Source: Lysinibacillus fusiformis (GTDB lineage: Bacteria > Bacillota > Bacilli > Bacillales_A > Planococcaceae). From it: 64,000 nt of DNA. Shown here piece by piece: positions 1-8,411 of this stretch. The position numbers and the translations under genes were made by a program. The number at the start of each line of letters is the position of its first letter. The stretch's first letter is position 1. Below the pieces are notes generated by a model. The model worked only from the letters and a program-made list of their open reading frames with translations. It did no database searches and had not been told where the DNA came from. The stretch covers positions 62,001-126,000 of the forward strand of contig NZ_PYWL01000010.1 of assembly GCF_003049525.1 (NCBI RefSeq), written 5' to 3'.

Positions 1-571
1 AGAAGCCTAATAATGCACCTACACTGTTTAGCAATAAATCATCCACATCAAATATGCGGTAGGCACAATTAAAAATGCCATAAATACCTGTTCTTTGTGT
101 GATCTCATAAAACAATGTTAGCAAAAAGCTTATTATAAATGCACGTTTCCAGTACCTTCTTTCTTGAAGAAAATAACGCAAGTACACACCGAATGGCATT
201 AATAATAGGAAATTAAAAAATGCTTGATAAAATGCTTGCTGTTTTGTGATAGCAAGCCATGTCGATGGATTGCTTAAGACAACGCCACTGTCCTTTAAAA
301 TATCCTCGACAAATTGAAATAGTCGTAAATTTGTATGGACTGTATCTGGCGATTGAAGTGAGCAAGTATCCCTTGTAGAAGGGAATGGCAGTAATACTAA
401 ACAGAGTGCAGATAAAAAGTAAAAAATAAAGGAGAACATAATAATGGTTTTCGACATAGACAAGTAACTATATTTTCGATACGTATAAATTAGCCATGGA
501 ATAAAAAGAACAAATGATAAAATAATGGTTATGAAAAATGCAATAAGAATGGATTGCGTGTAAGTTGACAT
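1..571 (-). CDS. VanZ family membrane protein (C-terminus cut by window edge)
   Basis: The leftward reading frame starts at an ATG at 571-569, after a GAGAGGTG ribosome binding site, and stays open for 190 codons to the window edge, so the C-terminus is missing. The translation has at least four hydrophobic membrane spans. It contains the pattern usual for VanZ proteins: a first span followed by FP, then NLRLFQF, NFLLLMPFGVYL, a Tyr-Glu-Ile-Thr-Gln (YEITQ) segment and a final DVDDLLLNSVGALLGF stretch. VanZ is named after a teicoplanin-resistance accessory protein, but most family members in bacilli are of unknown function, and no van genes are nearby. I infer an integral membrane protein of unknown role and make no resistance claim. 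Confidence 0.85.
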   Translation of the reverse strand, partial: MSTYTQSILIAFFITIILSFVLFIPWLIYTYRKYSYLSMSKTIIMFSFIFYFLSALCLVLLPFPSTRDTCSLQSPDTVHTNLRLFQFVEDILKDSGVVLSNPSTWLAITKQQAFYQAFFNFLLLMPFGVYLRYFLQERRYWKRAFIISFLLTLFYEITQRTGIYGIFNCAYRIFDVDDLLLNSVGALLGF

Positions 572-782
572 ATATAAGCACCTCTCTATTTAAACTGCCC
601 GAATTAATGAAACCTAAAACTCAGTTTAATCCACACACTCTACGCGAATATGTCATTAAGCTTACATAATCCTTAAGTCCATCCATTCACCCCAGATTTT
701 TGAGCAATGCGATGCTGATCAAGCCGACATAAATCCCTTGCTCATAAAGCGCTCCTGTAGGTAGCAGACTTCTACATCATCA

Positions 783-822
783 AAATAAAAAAACAGGTAA
801 AGAATATACTCTCTACCTGTTT
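783..822 (-). terminator. Rho-independent terminator of the DUF6509-like gene
   Basis: AAACAGGTA at 791-799 pairs with TACCTGTTT at 814-822. Read leftward, the stem is followed by a run of seven T residues. It sits immediately after the stop codon of the gene at 827-1114. Confidence 0.8.
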
Positions 823-826
823 CGTT

Positions 827-1114
827 TTATGACTTTGTTATTTCCTCTTTACAAAATGCTAAAATTCCCTCTAGTTCATCATCCTCTAAAGCAAAATCTA
901 AGTATTCACCCTCTGCCTTTTCCATGATGAAGTAATTTAAAATATATGGCTCATCTGCCTTTTCACCAATAAGAACACGAATTTCAATACCTGCTTCGTG
1001 AAATAGCTCATCTTCTTCATCAATTTCAATATCTAAAATAAATTCGTAACGCTTCCCTTCTATAATATTGGTTGGGTCTAAAATTTCTTCCATTGAGAAT
1101 TGTGTAATTTCCAT
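827..1114 (-). CDS. Small acidic protein, DUF6509-like
   Basis: This 95-residue, strongly acidic protein has no signal peptide or membrane span. Its opening (MEITQF, then DPTNIIEGKRYEFILDIEI and later EYLDFALEDDE) matches my recollection of a small bacillar family called DUF6509, whose members have often been mislabelled pullulanase. The size is also typical of that family. No catalytic motif is visible and the function is unknown. It is a single-gene unit with its own terminator. An AAAGGAGC-type ribosome binding site lies just upstream of the ATG. Confidence 0.6.
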   Translation of the reverse strand: MEITQFSMEEILDPTNIIEGKRYEFILDIEIDEEDELFHEAGIEIRVLIGEKADEPYILNYFIMEKAEGEYLDFALEDDELEGILAFCKEEITKS

Positions 1115-1272
1115 AATGCTAGCTCCTTTATCTTTAGCTGTTCCTTTCTATATTAAATCAATTTCAGCATGGGTCAACAAGAAAAGCCATATACACTTGT
1201 AAGTAATTATGCCAAAATAAAGTAGAATCTACCCTAGCGTAAACTGTACCTACATAAAAAGGAGGCTTTTAC

Positions 1273-2451
1273 TTGAAAGATTTATTATATTATCAGGACG
1301 TTATGTTACGTGAGTTTGATGCTCATATTCTTAGTAAAGAAACCGACGAATTTGGTCGTCATTATGTTGTGTTATCTAATACTGCATTTTATCCAACTGG
1401 CGGAGGACAACCCCATGATACTGGCACATTGAATGGGATTGAAGTGATAGATGTAGAGAAAGTCGGAGAAGAAATTCGCCATTATATGCAGGGTAATGTA
1501 TCAGAATTGGAAGGCTTCGTGCACGGTACGTTAAATTGGCCTAGGCGATTCGACCATATGCAGCAACATGCTGGTCAGCATATTTTAACAGCGGCATTTG
1601 TAGAACTTTTTGATGCTCAGACGGTTAGTTTTCATCTAGGAAGTGAGCATGTCACAATTGATATTGCTGTCGATACTTTGACAGAACAACAGCTCACAGC
1701 AGCCGAAATACGAGCTAATGAAATCATTTTAGAAAACCGTCCGATAGAAACTACGTGGATTACAGAAAAAGAACTGTCCGATTTTAATCTTCGGAAAGAA
1801 GTTGCTGTAACTGGAGATATTCGACTTGTCATCATTCCAGACTATGATAACAACGGCTGTGGTGGCACTCATCCAACATCTACTGGGCAGGTCAATGCCA
1901 TAAAAATTCTAGGTACTGAAAAAATGAAGGGCAATGTGCGCGTCTCATTCGTTTGTGGTCAACGTGTTTTAAACGAACTTGCTATGCGTAAAAAAGTATT
2001 AGGTGATGTGGCACGCCAGCTAAGCGTTCCTGAGGTAGAAGCGGCTACAGCCCTCGCTAAAATACTAAGCGCTCAGAAACATACCGAAAAAGCACTTGTT
2101 GCAGCCAAAGAGGAGCTCCTAACATACGAAGCAAAAGCGCTCGTTTCAAATAGCTCAGGTCTTGTTGCTGCTGCTTTTCAACAACGAACTATGCAAGAAC
2201 TACAAAAATTAGCTCGCACGATTGTTTCTGAACAAGAAGATATGGTCACTTTGCTTGTTTCTGAAAGTGAAGGCAAGCTACAGTTCGTTGCAGCTAGAGG
2301 GAAACATGTATCTAAAAGCATGAAGGCTATTGCCGAAAAGGCATTACCGCTCATTAATGGTAAGGGTGGCGGAAGTGATCAAATGGTGCAAGGTGGCGGC
2401 GAATGTATTATTTCTAAAGAAGAACTTCTAGAAGCTATGCAAAACGTTTAA
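1273..2451 (+). CDS. alaX: Alanyl-tRNA editing protein AlaX-L (trans-editing hydrolase)
   Basis: This is a free-standing editing enzyme related to the editing half of alanyl-tRNA synthetase. Such proteins hydrolyse mischarged Ser- or Gly-tRNA(Ala) in the cytoplasm. The zinc-binding set is visible: HAGQH at residues 99-103 (H-x3-H) and CGGTH at 196-200 (C-x3-H). A beta-barrel domain with PTGGGQP precedes them. A C-terminal DHHA1-like domain ends in GGSDQMVQGGG. The 392-residue length and the DHHA1 tail identify the long AlaX-L class. The start is TTG at 1273, chosen because AAGGAGG lies nine bases upstream and the N-terminus matches the family. It is monocistronic, converging on the chemoreceptor gene at a shared terminator. 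Confidence 0.9.
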   Translation: MKDLLYYQDVMLREFDAHILSKETDEFGRHYVVLSNTAFYPTGGGQPHDTGTLNGIEVIDVEKVGEEIRHYMQGNVSELEGFVHGTLNWPRRFDHMQQHAGQHILTAAFVELFDAQTVSFHLGSEHVTIDIAVDTLTEQQLTAAEIRANEIILENRPIETTWITEKELSDFNLRKEVAVTGDIRLVIIPDYDNNGCGGTHPTSTGQVNAIKILGTEKMKGNVRVSFVCGQRVLNELAMRKKVLGDVARQLSVPEVEAATALAKILSAQKHTEKALVAAKEELLTYEAKALVSNSSGLVAAAFQQRTMQELQKLARTIVSEQEDMVTLLVSESEGKLQFVAARGKHVSKSMKAIAEKALPLINGKGGGSDQMVQGGGECIISKEELLEAMQNV

Positions 2452-2462
2452 TAAGGCTAACA

Positions 2463-2497
2463 AAAGAGGAGCTGTCCAATTATGACAGCTCCTCTTT
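2463..2497. terminator. Bidirectional terminator between alaX and the chemoreceptor gene
   Basis: A 14-bp perfect stem has arms at 2463-2476 and 2484-2497 (AAAGAGGAGCTGTC and its complement) with a 7-base loop. The A-run on one side and the T-rich sequence on the other let it serve both converging genes. Confidence 0.9.
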
Positions 2498-2499
2498 CT

Positions 2500-4497
2500 T
2501 TAATATTTAAATTTTTGAATGGCCCCATATAATCGTTTGGCCATTGCTGATAGTTTTTCAGTTTGATCATTCATCGTTGTAACTGTATTTAACTGTTCTG
2601 TTGTAGCATCTGTTACCTCATGCACATAATCACTTGCAGCATGTGCTGTGGCAGCCATTTCTTCCATAGACGCTGAAACTTCCTCTGTATTGGCAGACAT
2701 TTGTTCAGCAGAGGCATTCATTTCTTCAACTTGGCCAGCTATTTCTCCAACAGCTTGAACTATTTCCTCAAAGCGTTCACCCACTGCCTCAATGGATGCT
2801 AATCCTCGTTCCACATTATCTTCACCTAATTCTGCTGCCTTCACCACCTCTAATGTGTACGATTGAACACGCTCAATTAACACATTAATTTTAGTAGCAG
2901 ACTCGGCTGTTTGCTCTGATAACTTGCGAACCTCTTCTGCCACAACGGCAAAGCCTTTACCAGCATCTCCGGCTCGTGCAGCTTCAATAGATGCATTGAG
3001 TGCTAATAAATTTGTTTGATCAGAAATAGCTGCAATCATATTAGAAATTAAGTTAATTTCCTCTGACTCTTTTTCTAATTTATGAATAATCATCAGCTCA
3101 GCCTTTGTCCCTTCCTGAATCTCATTCATGCGACAGATTGATTGCTGGACAGCATCATTACTTTCACTAATTTTCTGGGAAATAAAATCTGTATTTGAGG
3201 CAATAGTTGAAGCTACTTCAGCTACATTTTGTATACCTAGTGCCATTTGCTCCATAGCAGAAGCACTTTCCTCTGCCATCACAGTTTGGCTTTGTGCTCC
3301 TCTATCTATTTCATTGATAGCGCCTGCTATTTGTTTAGAATGTTTTGTTACAGCCATTACATCTCCCATTAAATCACATGAAGCTTCATTCACAGTTGTC
3401 GCTTCATGGCTCACTTTTGCTATCATTTCTCGCATATTTACAGTCATGCGATCCAATGCACGCGACATTGTCCCCATCTCATCAATACGTTTCAAATACT
3501 TCTCAGGAATCTCTTGTGTAAAGTCTCCCTCTGATAAGCCTTCGCTAATACGGAGAACATGACGAAGTGGTCTACTAACAGATCGTGAAATAGCAAATGA
3601 GATAAATAGCCCTAGTAACGAAACAATAATAGTTGTGACTATAAAATTAGTCTTGAGCTTAGAAAGCCCTGAAAACATCTCATTTTCTAAAGCAATAACG
3701 CCCATTTTCCAACCATTATCAAGTGTATGGTAGCCCATTAAGTTTGTACCTGCATCCTCTGTTTCAAATGAAAAATAACCGCTTTTATGTGCAATCATCT
3801 CTTTTGCAGCCAATGCTCTCCCTGTCATTACACCTGTTTCTTCTGCTTCCTTGATGGGGTTATTTTGCTCTTTCACATAGGAATGATTATTATGGCCAAT
3901 GATGGTTCCTTTAGCGTCTAACATAAATGCATACCCACTGTTTCCAACTTTAATATCCTCTACAATATTGGACAAATAATAGCCATCCATACGAGCTAGT
4001 AGTAATGCTTTCTCACCTGATACTGTGTCGATTGGAGAGACAATTAAAATAACAGGTTCTCCGGTTACGCGGCTAATCGTAATTTCGGACATAACGGATT
4101 TACCCGTAAAGCCCTCCTTTACATAATCACGATCACCTAAATCCGCAGTAGTATCATCCAAATAATGAGCGATTCCGTCAGCTTTAATAATGCCAAACCC
4201 AAGATAATTTTTATTATCCGCAAGACGTTTCGATAAATATTGTTTTTGCTTGTCAAAATCCATACTACGTACTGCCTCTTGCTCTGCTATTGCCTCAACC
4301 TCTACTAACGTTAATTGAAAGTGTTCTTCTATGTATTGTGAAACATCCTCAGCTCTAGATACCAAGTTTGATTCCACTTGCTCATTCATTGCCTTCGTAC
4401 TATTTATCCAAGTAGACAGTCCCAGTGTCCCACATGTCACAAATACAAGAGCTATAATGGCAACGACTAATTTACCGCCAATTCCTTTTATCCACAT
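2500..4497 (-). CDS. Methyl-accepting chemotaxis protein with dCache sensor domain
   Basis: This is a transmembrane chemoreceptor that couples extracellular ligand sensing to CheA/CheW. The first membrane span lies at about residues 7-27. A dCache-type extracellular sensor follows, to about 280, with the DRDYVKEGFTGK and TRxTGEPV-type strands usual in that fold. Then come a second span at about 285-305, a HAMP linker, and a long coiled-coil signalling domain. The signalling hairpin tip reads DQTNLLALNASIEAARAGDAG, the invariant core of the family. At 665 residues the length is normal for a dCache receptor. The ligand cannot be read from sequence, although many bacillar dCache receptors bind amino acids. 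It is monocistronic. The likely ribosome binding site is the GGAAGAAGTGAG stretch upstream of ATG 4497. Confidence 0.95.
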   Translation of the reverse strand: MWIKGIGGKLVVAIIALVFVTCGTLGLSTWINSTKAMNEQVESNLVSRAEDVSQYIEEHFQLTLVEVEAIAEQEAVRSMDFDKQKQYLSKRLADNKNYLGFGIIKADGIAHYLDDTTADLGDRDYVKEGFTGKSVMSEITISRVTGEPVILIVSPIDTVSGEKALLLARMDGYYLSNIVEDIKVGNSGYAFMLDAKGTIIGHNNHSYVKEQNNPIKEAEETGVMTGRALAAKEMIAHKSGYFSFETEDAGTNLMGYHTLDNGWKMGVIALENEMFSGLSKLKTNFIVTTIIVSLLGLFISFAISRSVSRPLRHVLRISEGLSEGDFTQEIPEKYLKRIDEMGTMSRALDRMTVNMREMIAKVSHEATTVNEASCDLMGDVMAVTKHSKQIAGAINEIDRGAQSQTVMAEESASAMEQMALGIQNVAEVASTIASNTDFISQKISESNDAVQQSICRMNEIQEGTKAELMIIHKLEKESEEINLISNMIAAISDQTNLLALNASIEAARAGDAGKGFAVVAEEVRKLSEQTAESATKINVLIERVQSYTLEVVKAAELGEDNVERGLASIEAVGERFEEIVQAVGEIAGQVEEMNASAEQMSANTEEVSASMEEMAATAHAASDYVHEVTDATTEQLNTVTTMNDQTEKLSAMAKRLYGAIQKFKY

Positions 4498-4825
4498 TCC
4501 TTTTACTCACTTCTTCCATTTTTAGCTATAAAATTCAGTTATTTATGCATTACTTTCAGAGTAAAGTCAGCAAAAGGAGAAGTCAATAAAACTTTTCCAA
4601 TAAGATTAATTAATGTATAATAATACCATTTACCCTATCGCTATAGTGCTAACAATTTTCTACATTTTTTTAACTTATCGGTATCTTTTGCTATAGGTAG
4701 ACAAAATTCATTGGCTTTAATGGATGAAATTAAAACTTTTCCCAACAAAAATTGATTATAATTCACATTTTTTGCTGATTATTAGAAATAGGATAGATTC
4801 AAAACATTTTGAGGGGAGGATTACG
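4498..4825. other. Divergent intergenic region, chemoreceptor / dehydrogenase operon
   Basis: This 328-base AT-rich gap must hold the promoters of the two divergent units. I see a TATAAT hexamer at 4757-4762 that could be the -10 of the rightward dehydrogenase operon, but it has no convincing -35. The 7-mer GCTATAG occurs twice, near 4640 and 4690. No convincing small gene or structured RNA is visible. An in-frame ATG exists upstream at 4724, but I rejected it as the start of the next gene because it has no ribosome binding site. Confidence 0.35.
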
Positions 4826-5575
4826 ATGAGTTCAGATAAGAACAATGTTTCACGTCGTGACTTTTTAAAGACAACTGGTATTGCTGCTGGTACATTAGTC
4901 GGCGGTGGATTAATTGGAGGACTAGTAGGCTACAACATCAATGGTAAAGGTACTTCTACTCTGGAGCATGATGGACACGGTACTACAAATGAGGCTCTTG
5001 GTTCGCCAAAAGCAAAAATGTTTTTTAGAAATGAAAGAGATTTCAGTATTTTATCAAAGGCTACAGAACGCATTTTTCCTGAAGATGATTTAGGGCCAGG
5101 TGCTATAGGATTGGATGTCCCTTATTTTATCGATCATCAATTAGCAGGAAATTACGGGAGTAATTCTAAGGAATATATGCAAGGCCCTTTTGATGTAGGT
5201 TCCCCTACTCAAGGCTATCAAAGCCGCCTAACGCGAGCTGAAATTTTCAGACAGGGCATTCAAAAAATGGACGATGAGGCGCAAAAACGTTTTAAGAAGA
5301 GCTTTAACGATTTGGATGGTAAACAGATCGATGAAATTTTAACAGCCTTTCAAAAGGGTGAAGTTGAAATGGTTGGTGTACAATCAGCATTCTTCTTTAC
5401 ACTGTTACGAGCCGCTACATTAGAGGGTGCTTATTCTGACCCAATGTATGGAGGGAATCGTAATATGGATGGCTGGCGCATGAAGAACTTCCCTGGCCAC
5501 CAAATGGCTTATATATCACAAATTGAAGATAAGAAATTCCAAAAAATTGAGCCTAAATCTTTGGGCAACCACTAA
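4826..5575 (+). CDS. Gluconate 2-dehydrogenase subunit 3 family protein with Tat signal
   Basis: This 249-residue small subunit of a membrane-associated GMC dehydrogenase acts outside the cytoplasmic membrane. The N-terminus carries a textbook twin-arginine signal: SRRDFLK at residues 9-15, followed by a hydrophobic Gly/Ala-rich segment. The rest resembles the gluconate dehydrogenase subunit 3 family (ATERIFPEDDLGPGA, then a Tyr/Gly-rich central part and GWRMKNFPGHQ near the end). The start is ATG 4826, after GGGGAGGA at 4813-4820. This puts the RR motif at the normal distance from the N-terminus, whereas starting further upstream would bury it. It is the first gene of a four-gene operon with the flavoprotein (12-base gap), tatA and tatC. 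In known homologues this subunit is needed for maturation and Tat export of the catalytic subunit. Confidence 0.88.
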   Translation: MSSDKNNVSRRDFLKTTGIAAGTLVGGGLIGGLVGYNINGKGTSTLEHDGHGTTNEALGSPKAKMFFRNERDFSILSKATERIFPEDDLGPGAIGLDVPYFIDHQLAGNYGSNSKEYMQGPFDVGSPTQGYQSRLTRAEIFRQGIQKMDDEAQKRFKKSFNDLDGKQIDEILTAFQKGEVEMVGVQSAFFFTLLRAATLEGAYSDPMYGGNRNMDGWRMKNFPGHQMAYISQIEDKKFQKIEPKSLGNH

Positions 5576-5587
5576 GGGGGTTAAAAC

Positions 5588-7300
5588 ATGGCCAAAACAT
5601 TACCAAGTGTAGACGTTGTAACAGTTGGTGTAGGGTGGACAGGTGGTATCGTTGCTGCTGAATGTGCAAAAGCCGGTTTAAAGGTAGTTGGTTTAGAGCG
5701 AGGGCAAAAGCGTGGTACTGAAGATTATTTAAACGTTCATGATGAATACCGTTATGCCATTCGTTATGATTTAATGCAAAATCTATCCAAAGAAACGGTT
5801 ACTTTTCGCAATGATCGTAATATGAAGGCATTACCGATGCGCCAGTTAGGTTCCTTCTTACTCGGAGAGGGGCTAGGAGGATCAGGAACACATTGGAACG
5901 GAATGACGTATCGTTTTTTACCCTATGATTTCCAAATAAAAACGCTAACCGATAAACGTTATGGTCCAAACAAACTTGGGCCAGATTATCTCATTCAGGA
6001 TTGGGGATTAACATACGATCAACTTGAGCCTTATATGGACAAGTTTGAAAAAACAGCTGGTATTTCTGGAGATGATAAAAATACATTTAGCGGAAAACGT
6101 TCAAACCCTTATCCAACCGGACCTATGAAGAAAACGCCGATGCTTATGCAATTTGAAAAGGCGGCACAGGACTTAAAGCTAACACCTTATATGGTGCCAT
6201 CAGCAAACGTCTCTGAGGTTTATAAAAACCCAGATGGTGAAACAATTAATGCTTGCCAATATTGTGGCTTCTGCGAACGTTTTGGTTGCGAATATGGCGC
6301 AAAATCCTCTGCAGAAATTACAGTTGTCCCCACTGCATTAAAAACAGGTAATTTTGATTTACGCTACAATTCCAATGTTGTTGAAATTTTAAAACAAGGC
6401 AATAAGGTTACGGGTGTAAGATATATCGATACCGTATCAGGAGAAGAATTTATTCAGCCTGCCAACGCTGTCGTTTTAACGAGTTACGTCTTTAACAATG
6501 CCAAGCTATTAATGGTCTCTGACATAGGTGAAAGATATGATCCTACTACTGGTAAAGGGACACTTGGACGAAATTATTGCTATCAAATCTTACCTGGGGC
6601 TGCTGGTTTCTTTGATGAACAATATAACACATTTATGGGGGCAGGCTCTTTAGGCATGTGTGTAGACGACTATAATGGCGACAATTTTGACCATAGTGAA
6701 TTAGATTTTATTCATGGTGGAAACATCGCTCTTACACAAACAGGGACCCGACCAATTGGGTCAAATCCAACCCCTCCTGATACACCTACATGGGGACCAG
6801 AATTTAAAAAGCAATCTATTCATTACTATACACGTTCATTCGGGATTGGTGCGCAAGGTGCATCCATGCCACATAAGCAGAATTATTTAACATTAGATCC
6901 AACCTACAAGGATGCATATGGGCTTCCATTAATGCAACTAACGTACAACTTTACGGATCAGGATCGTGCGCTTCATAAATTTATCTCAGCGCGTGCAGCA
7001 GACCTTATGAAGCAAATGGGCGCAAAAACAATCGTCCCAAATGCTGAAATTACCGATTATAATATCGTGCCCTACCAAACAACCCATAACACAGGTGGGA
7101 CTGTTATGAGTTTAACGCCAGAGCAAGGTGTCGTGAATAACTACTTGCAGCACTGGGATGTTGATAATCTCTTTGCTGTAAGCGCTGGAAACTTTGCACA
7201 TAATAGCGGCTACAATCCAACTGGAACGTTGGGAGCACTAGCCTATCGTTGTGCAGAAGGTGTCATAAAGTATAGTCAATCAGGTGGCTCTTTAGTATAA
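5588..7300 (+). CDS. GMC-family flavoprotein, gluconate 2-dehydrogenase-like catalytic subunit
   Basis: This 570-residue FAD enzyme should oxidise a sugar or polyol. The N-terminal FAD-binding motif reads VGVGWTGG (residues 13-20) and ends in LERG. A GEGLGGSGTHWNG segment contacts the flavin in this family, and the C-terminal GMC domain carries TTHNTGGT and AGNFAHNSGYNPTGTLGA. Four cysteines at 223, 226, 229 and 234 (C-x2-C-x2-C-x4-C) fall where related FAD-dependent gluconate, fructose and glucose dehydrogenases have an Fe-S-linked cysteine cluster; the cluster here is inferred. There is no signal peptide, so export presumably depends on the RR signal of the partner encoded just upstream. 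No cytochrome c subunit gene is adjacent, unlike the classical three-subunit enzymes. The substrate cannot be assigned. Confidence 0.88.
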   Translation: MAKTLPSVDVVTVGVGWTGGIVAAECAKAGLKVVGLERGQKRGTEDYLNVHDEYRYAIRYDLMQNLSKETVTFRNDRNMKALPMRQLGSFLLGEGLGGSGTHWNGMTYRFLPYDFQIKTLTDKRYGPNKLGPDYLIQDWGLTYDQLEPYMDKFEKTAGISGDDKNTFSGKRSNPYPTGPMKKTPMLMQFEKAAQDLKLTPYMVPSANVSEVYKNPDGETINACQYCGFCERFGCEYGAKSSAEITVVPTALKTGNFDLRYNSNVVEILKQGNKVTGVRYIDTVSGEEFIQPANAVVLTSYVFNNAKLLMVSDIGERYDPTTGKGTLGRNYCYQILPGAAGFFDEQYNTFMGAGSLGMCVDDYNGDNFDHSELDFIHGGNIALTQTGTRPIGSNPTPPDTPTWGPEFKKQSIHYYTRSFGIGAQGASMPHKQNYLTLDPTYKDAYGLPLMQLTYNFTDQDRALHKFISARAADLMKQMGAKTIVPNAEITDYNIVPYQTTHNTGGTVMSLTPEQGVVNNYLQHWDVDNLFAVSAGNFAHNSGYNPTGTLGALAYRCAEGVIKYSQSGGSLV

Positions 7301-7328
7301 AAAAATCATTCTAAAGGAGGCAAGACTT

Positions 7329-7538
7329 ATGGGAGGTCTAGGAGCAATTGGTGTACCTGGGTTAATTATTATTTTAGTTATTGTATTAATTGTATTTGGC
7401 CCAAAAAAATTACCAGAAATCGGTGGAGCAGTTGGTAAAACGTTTGCAGAATTTAAAAAGTCCACTAAGGGACTTATAGACGATGACGATGATGATGATT
7501 CGGTGAAAAAGGTCGAAAAAAAATCTGATGCTTCGTAG
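7329..7538 (+). CDS. tatA: Sec-independent protein translocase TatA
   Basis: This is the pore-forming component of twin-arginine export. The 69-residue protein has a short N-terminal membrane helix, then the FGPKKLPEIGGAVGKT hinge and amphipathic helix typical of TatA in Gram-positives. It ends in a charged tail with a run of six aspartates. An AAAGGAGG ribosome binding site is at 7313-7320. It lies 28 bases after the flavoprotein gene and 11 bases before tatC in the same operon, which suggests a translocase devoted to the upstream dehydrogenase. Confidence 0.95.
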   Translation: MGGLGAIGVPGLIIILVIVLIVFGPKKLPEIGGAVGKTFAEFKKSTKGLIDDDDDDDSVKKVEKKSDAS

Positions 7539-7549
7539 GAGGGTTTCCT

Positions 7550-8395
7550 ATGGATCCTTATGAGGATGGAAAAAGAAAGTTTTTAAGCCCTCTTGATAAA
7601 CCACAAGCTGAGCCTCCGTTACCTATGGAGGCTTTAGTTGAAATACAAGCGAAAAAAATGGAAGAGCAGCATATAGCAGATGAACCTCTTATACCGGTTA
7701 ACTCGTTATTAGAACATCTTTCAGAACTACGTAAACAAATAATAAAAGGGCTAACGGTCTTTATCTTATTTTTTATTGTTGTTTTTTCTACTATTAATAT
7801 ATGGTTCCCCTTTGTAACTCGTGGTCATTCTCTCATTATTTTAGGACCGCTTGAGGTCGTTAAATTTTATATGACTATTTCAACTACCTTATCATTTGGT
7901 CTTGCTATGCCATTTCTTGTTCATTTTTTGTGGAGTTTTGTAAAACCAGGGCTAAAGGAAGCGGAAAGTCGATTTTTAGGACTCTATGCACCCGTTATGC
8001 TGGCACTGTTCTTATTGGGAATCGCTTTTGGCTATTTTGTTGTAAACCCTCTAAGCTATTCATTTTTAGTCGGCATAGGTGCTACCAATTTTGATGTCAT
8101 GGTATCCGCTAGTGAATATATGCATTTTTTAATTATGACTACAGTACCGCTTGGACTATTATTCGAATTACCCATCGTTGCCCTGTTTTTATCAGCTATT
8201 GGAGTACTGACCGCTGAATCCATGAAAAAAATACGAGGCTGGTCATATATCGGAATGGGTGTAGGCTCCGCTGTCATAACACCGCCCGATTTTATTAGTC
8301 AACTCCTCGTATTAATACCTATGATTATTTTGTATGAAATAAGTATCTATCTTGTCAAACGCATAGAACGAAAACAAATTGAAAGCACTGCGTAA
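7550..8395 (+). CDS. tatC: Sec-independent protein translocase TatC, with N-terminal extension
   Basis: TatC is the receptor for twin-arginine signal peptides. The conserved start of the family, HLSELRKQ, appears at residues 56-63, followed by six hydrophobic spans. The conserved periplasmic-loop motif FVKPGLKEAE and the last-loop motif VGSAVITPPDF are both present. At 281 residues it is longer than typical bacillar TatC (about 240-255). The excess is a hydrophilic N-terminal extension of about 50 residues rich in Glu, Lys and Pro. The ATG at 7550 follows TAGGAGGG at a good distance, so the extension is probably real and not a misplaced start. The stop codon lies inside the shared terminator. 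Confidence 0.94.
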   Translation: MDPYEDGKRKFLSPLDKPQAEPPLPMEALVEIQAKKMEEQHIADEPLIPVNSLLEHLSELRKQIIKGLTVFILFFIVVFSTINIWFPFVTRGHSLIILGPLEVVKFYMTISTTLSFGLAMPFLVHFLWSFVKPGLKEAESRFLGLYAPVMLALFLLGIAFGYFVVNPLSYSFLVGIGATNFDVMVSASEYMHFLIMTTVPLGLLFELPIVALFLSAIGVLTAESMKKIRGWSYIGMGVGSAVITPPDFISQLLVLIPMIILYEISIYLVKRIERKQIESTA

Positions 8396-8411
8396 ATTTT
8401 ACGCAGTGCTT
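8383..8411. terminator. Bidirectional terminator between tatC and the phosphoesterase gene
   Basis: AAGCACTGCGTAAA at 8383-8396 pairs with its complement at 8398-8411, followed rightward by TATTTTTTC. The hairpin overlaps the stop codons of both converging genes. Confidence 0.88.

Noticed and set aside
3128..3562. 144-codon rightward frame inside the chemoreceptor gene
   Set aside because: Antisense to a fully conserved MCP signalling domain, with no ribosome binding site.
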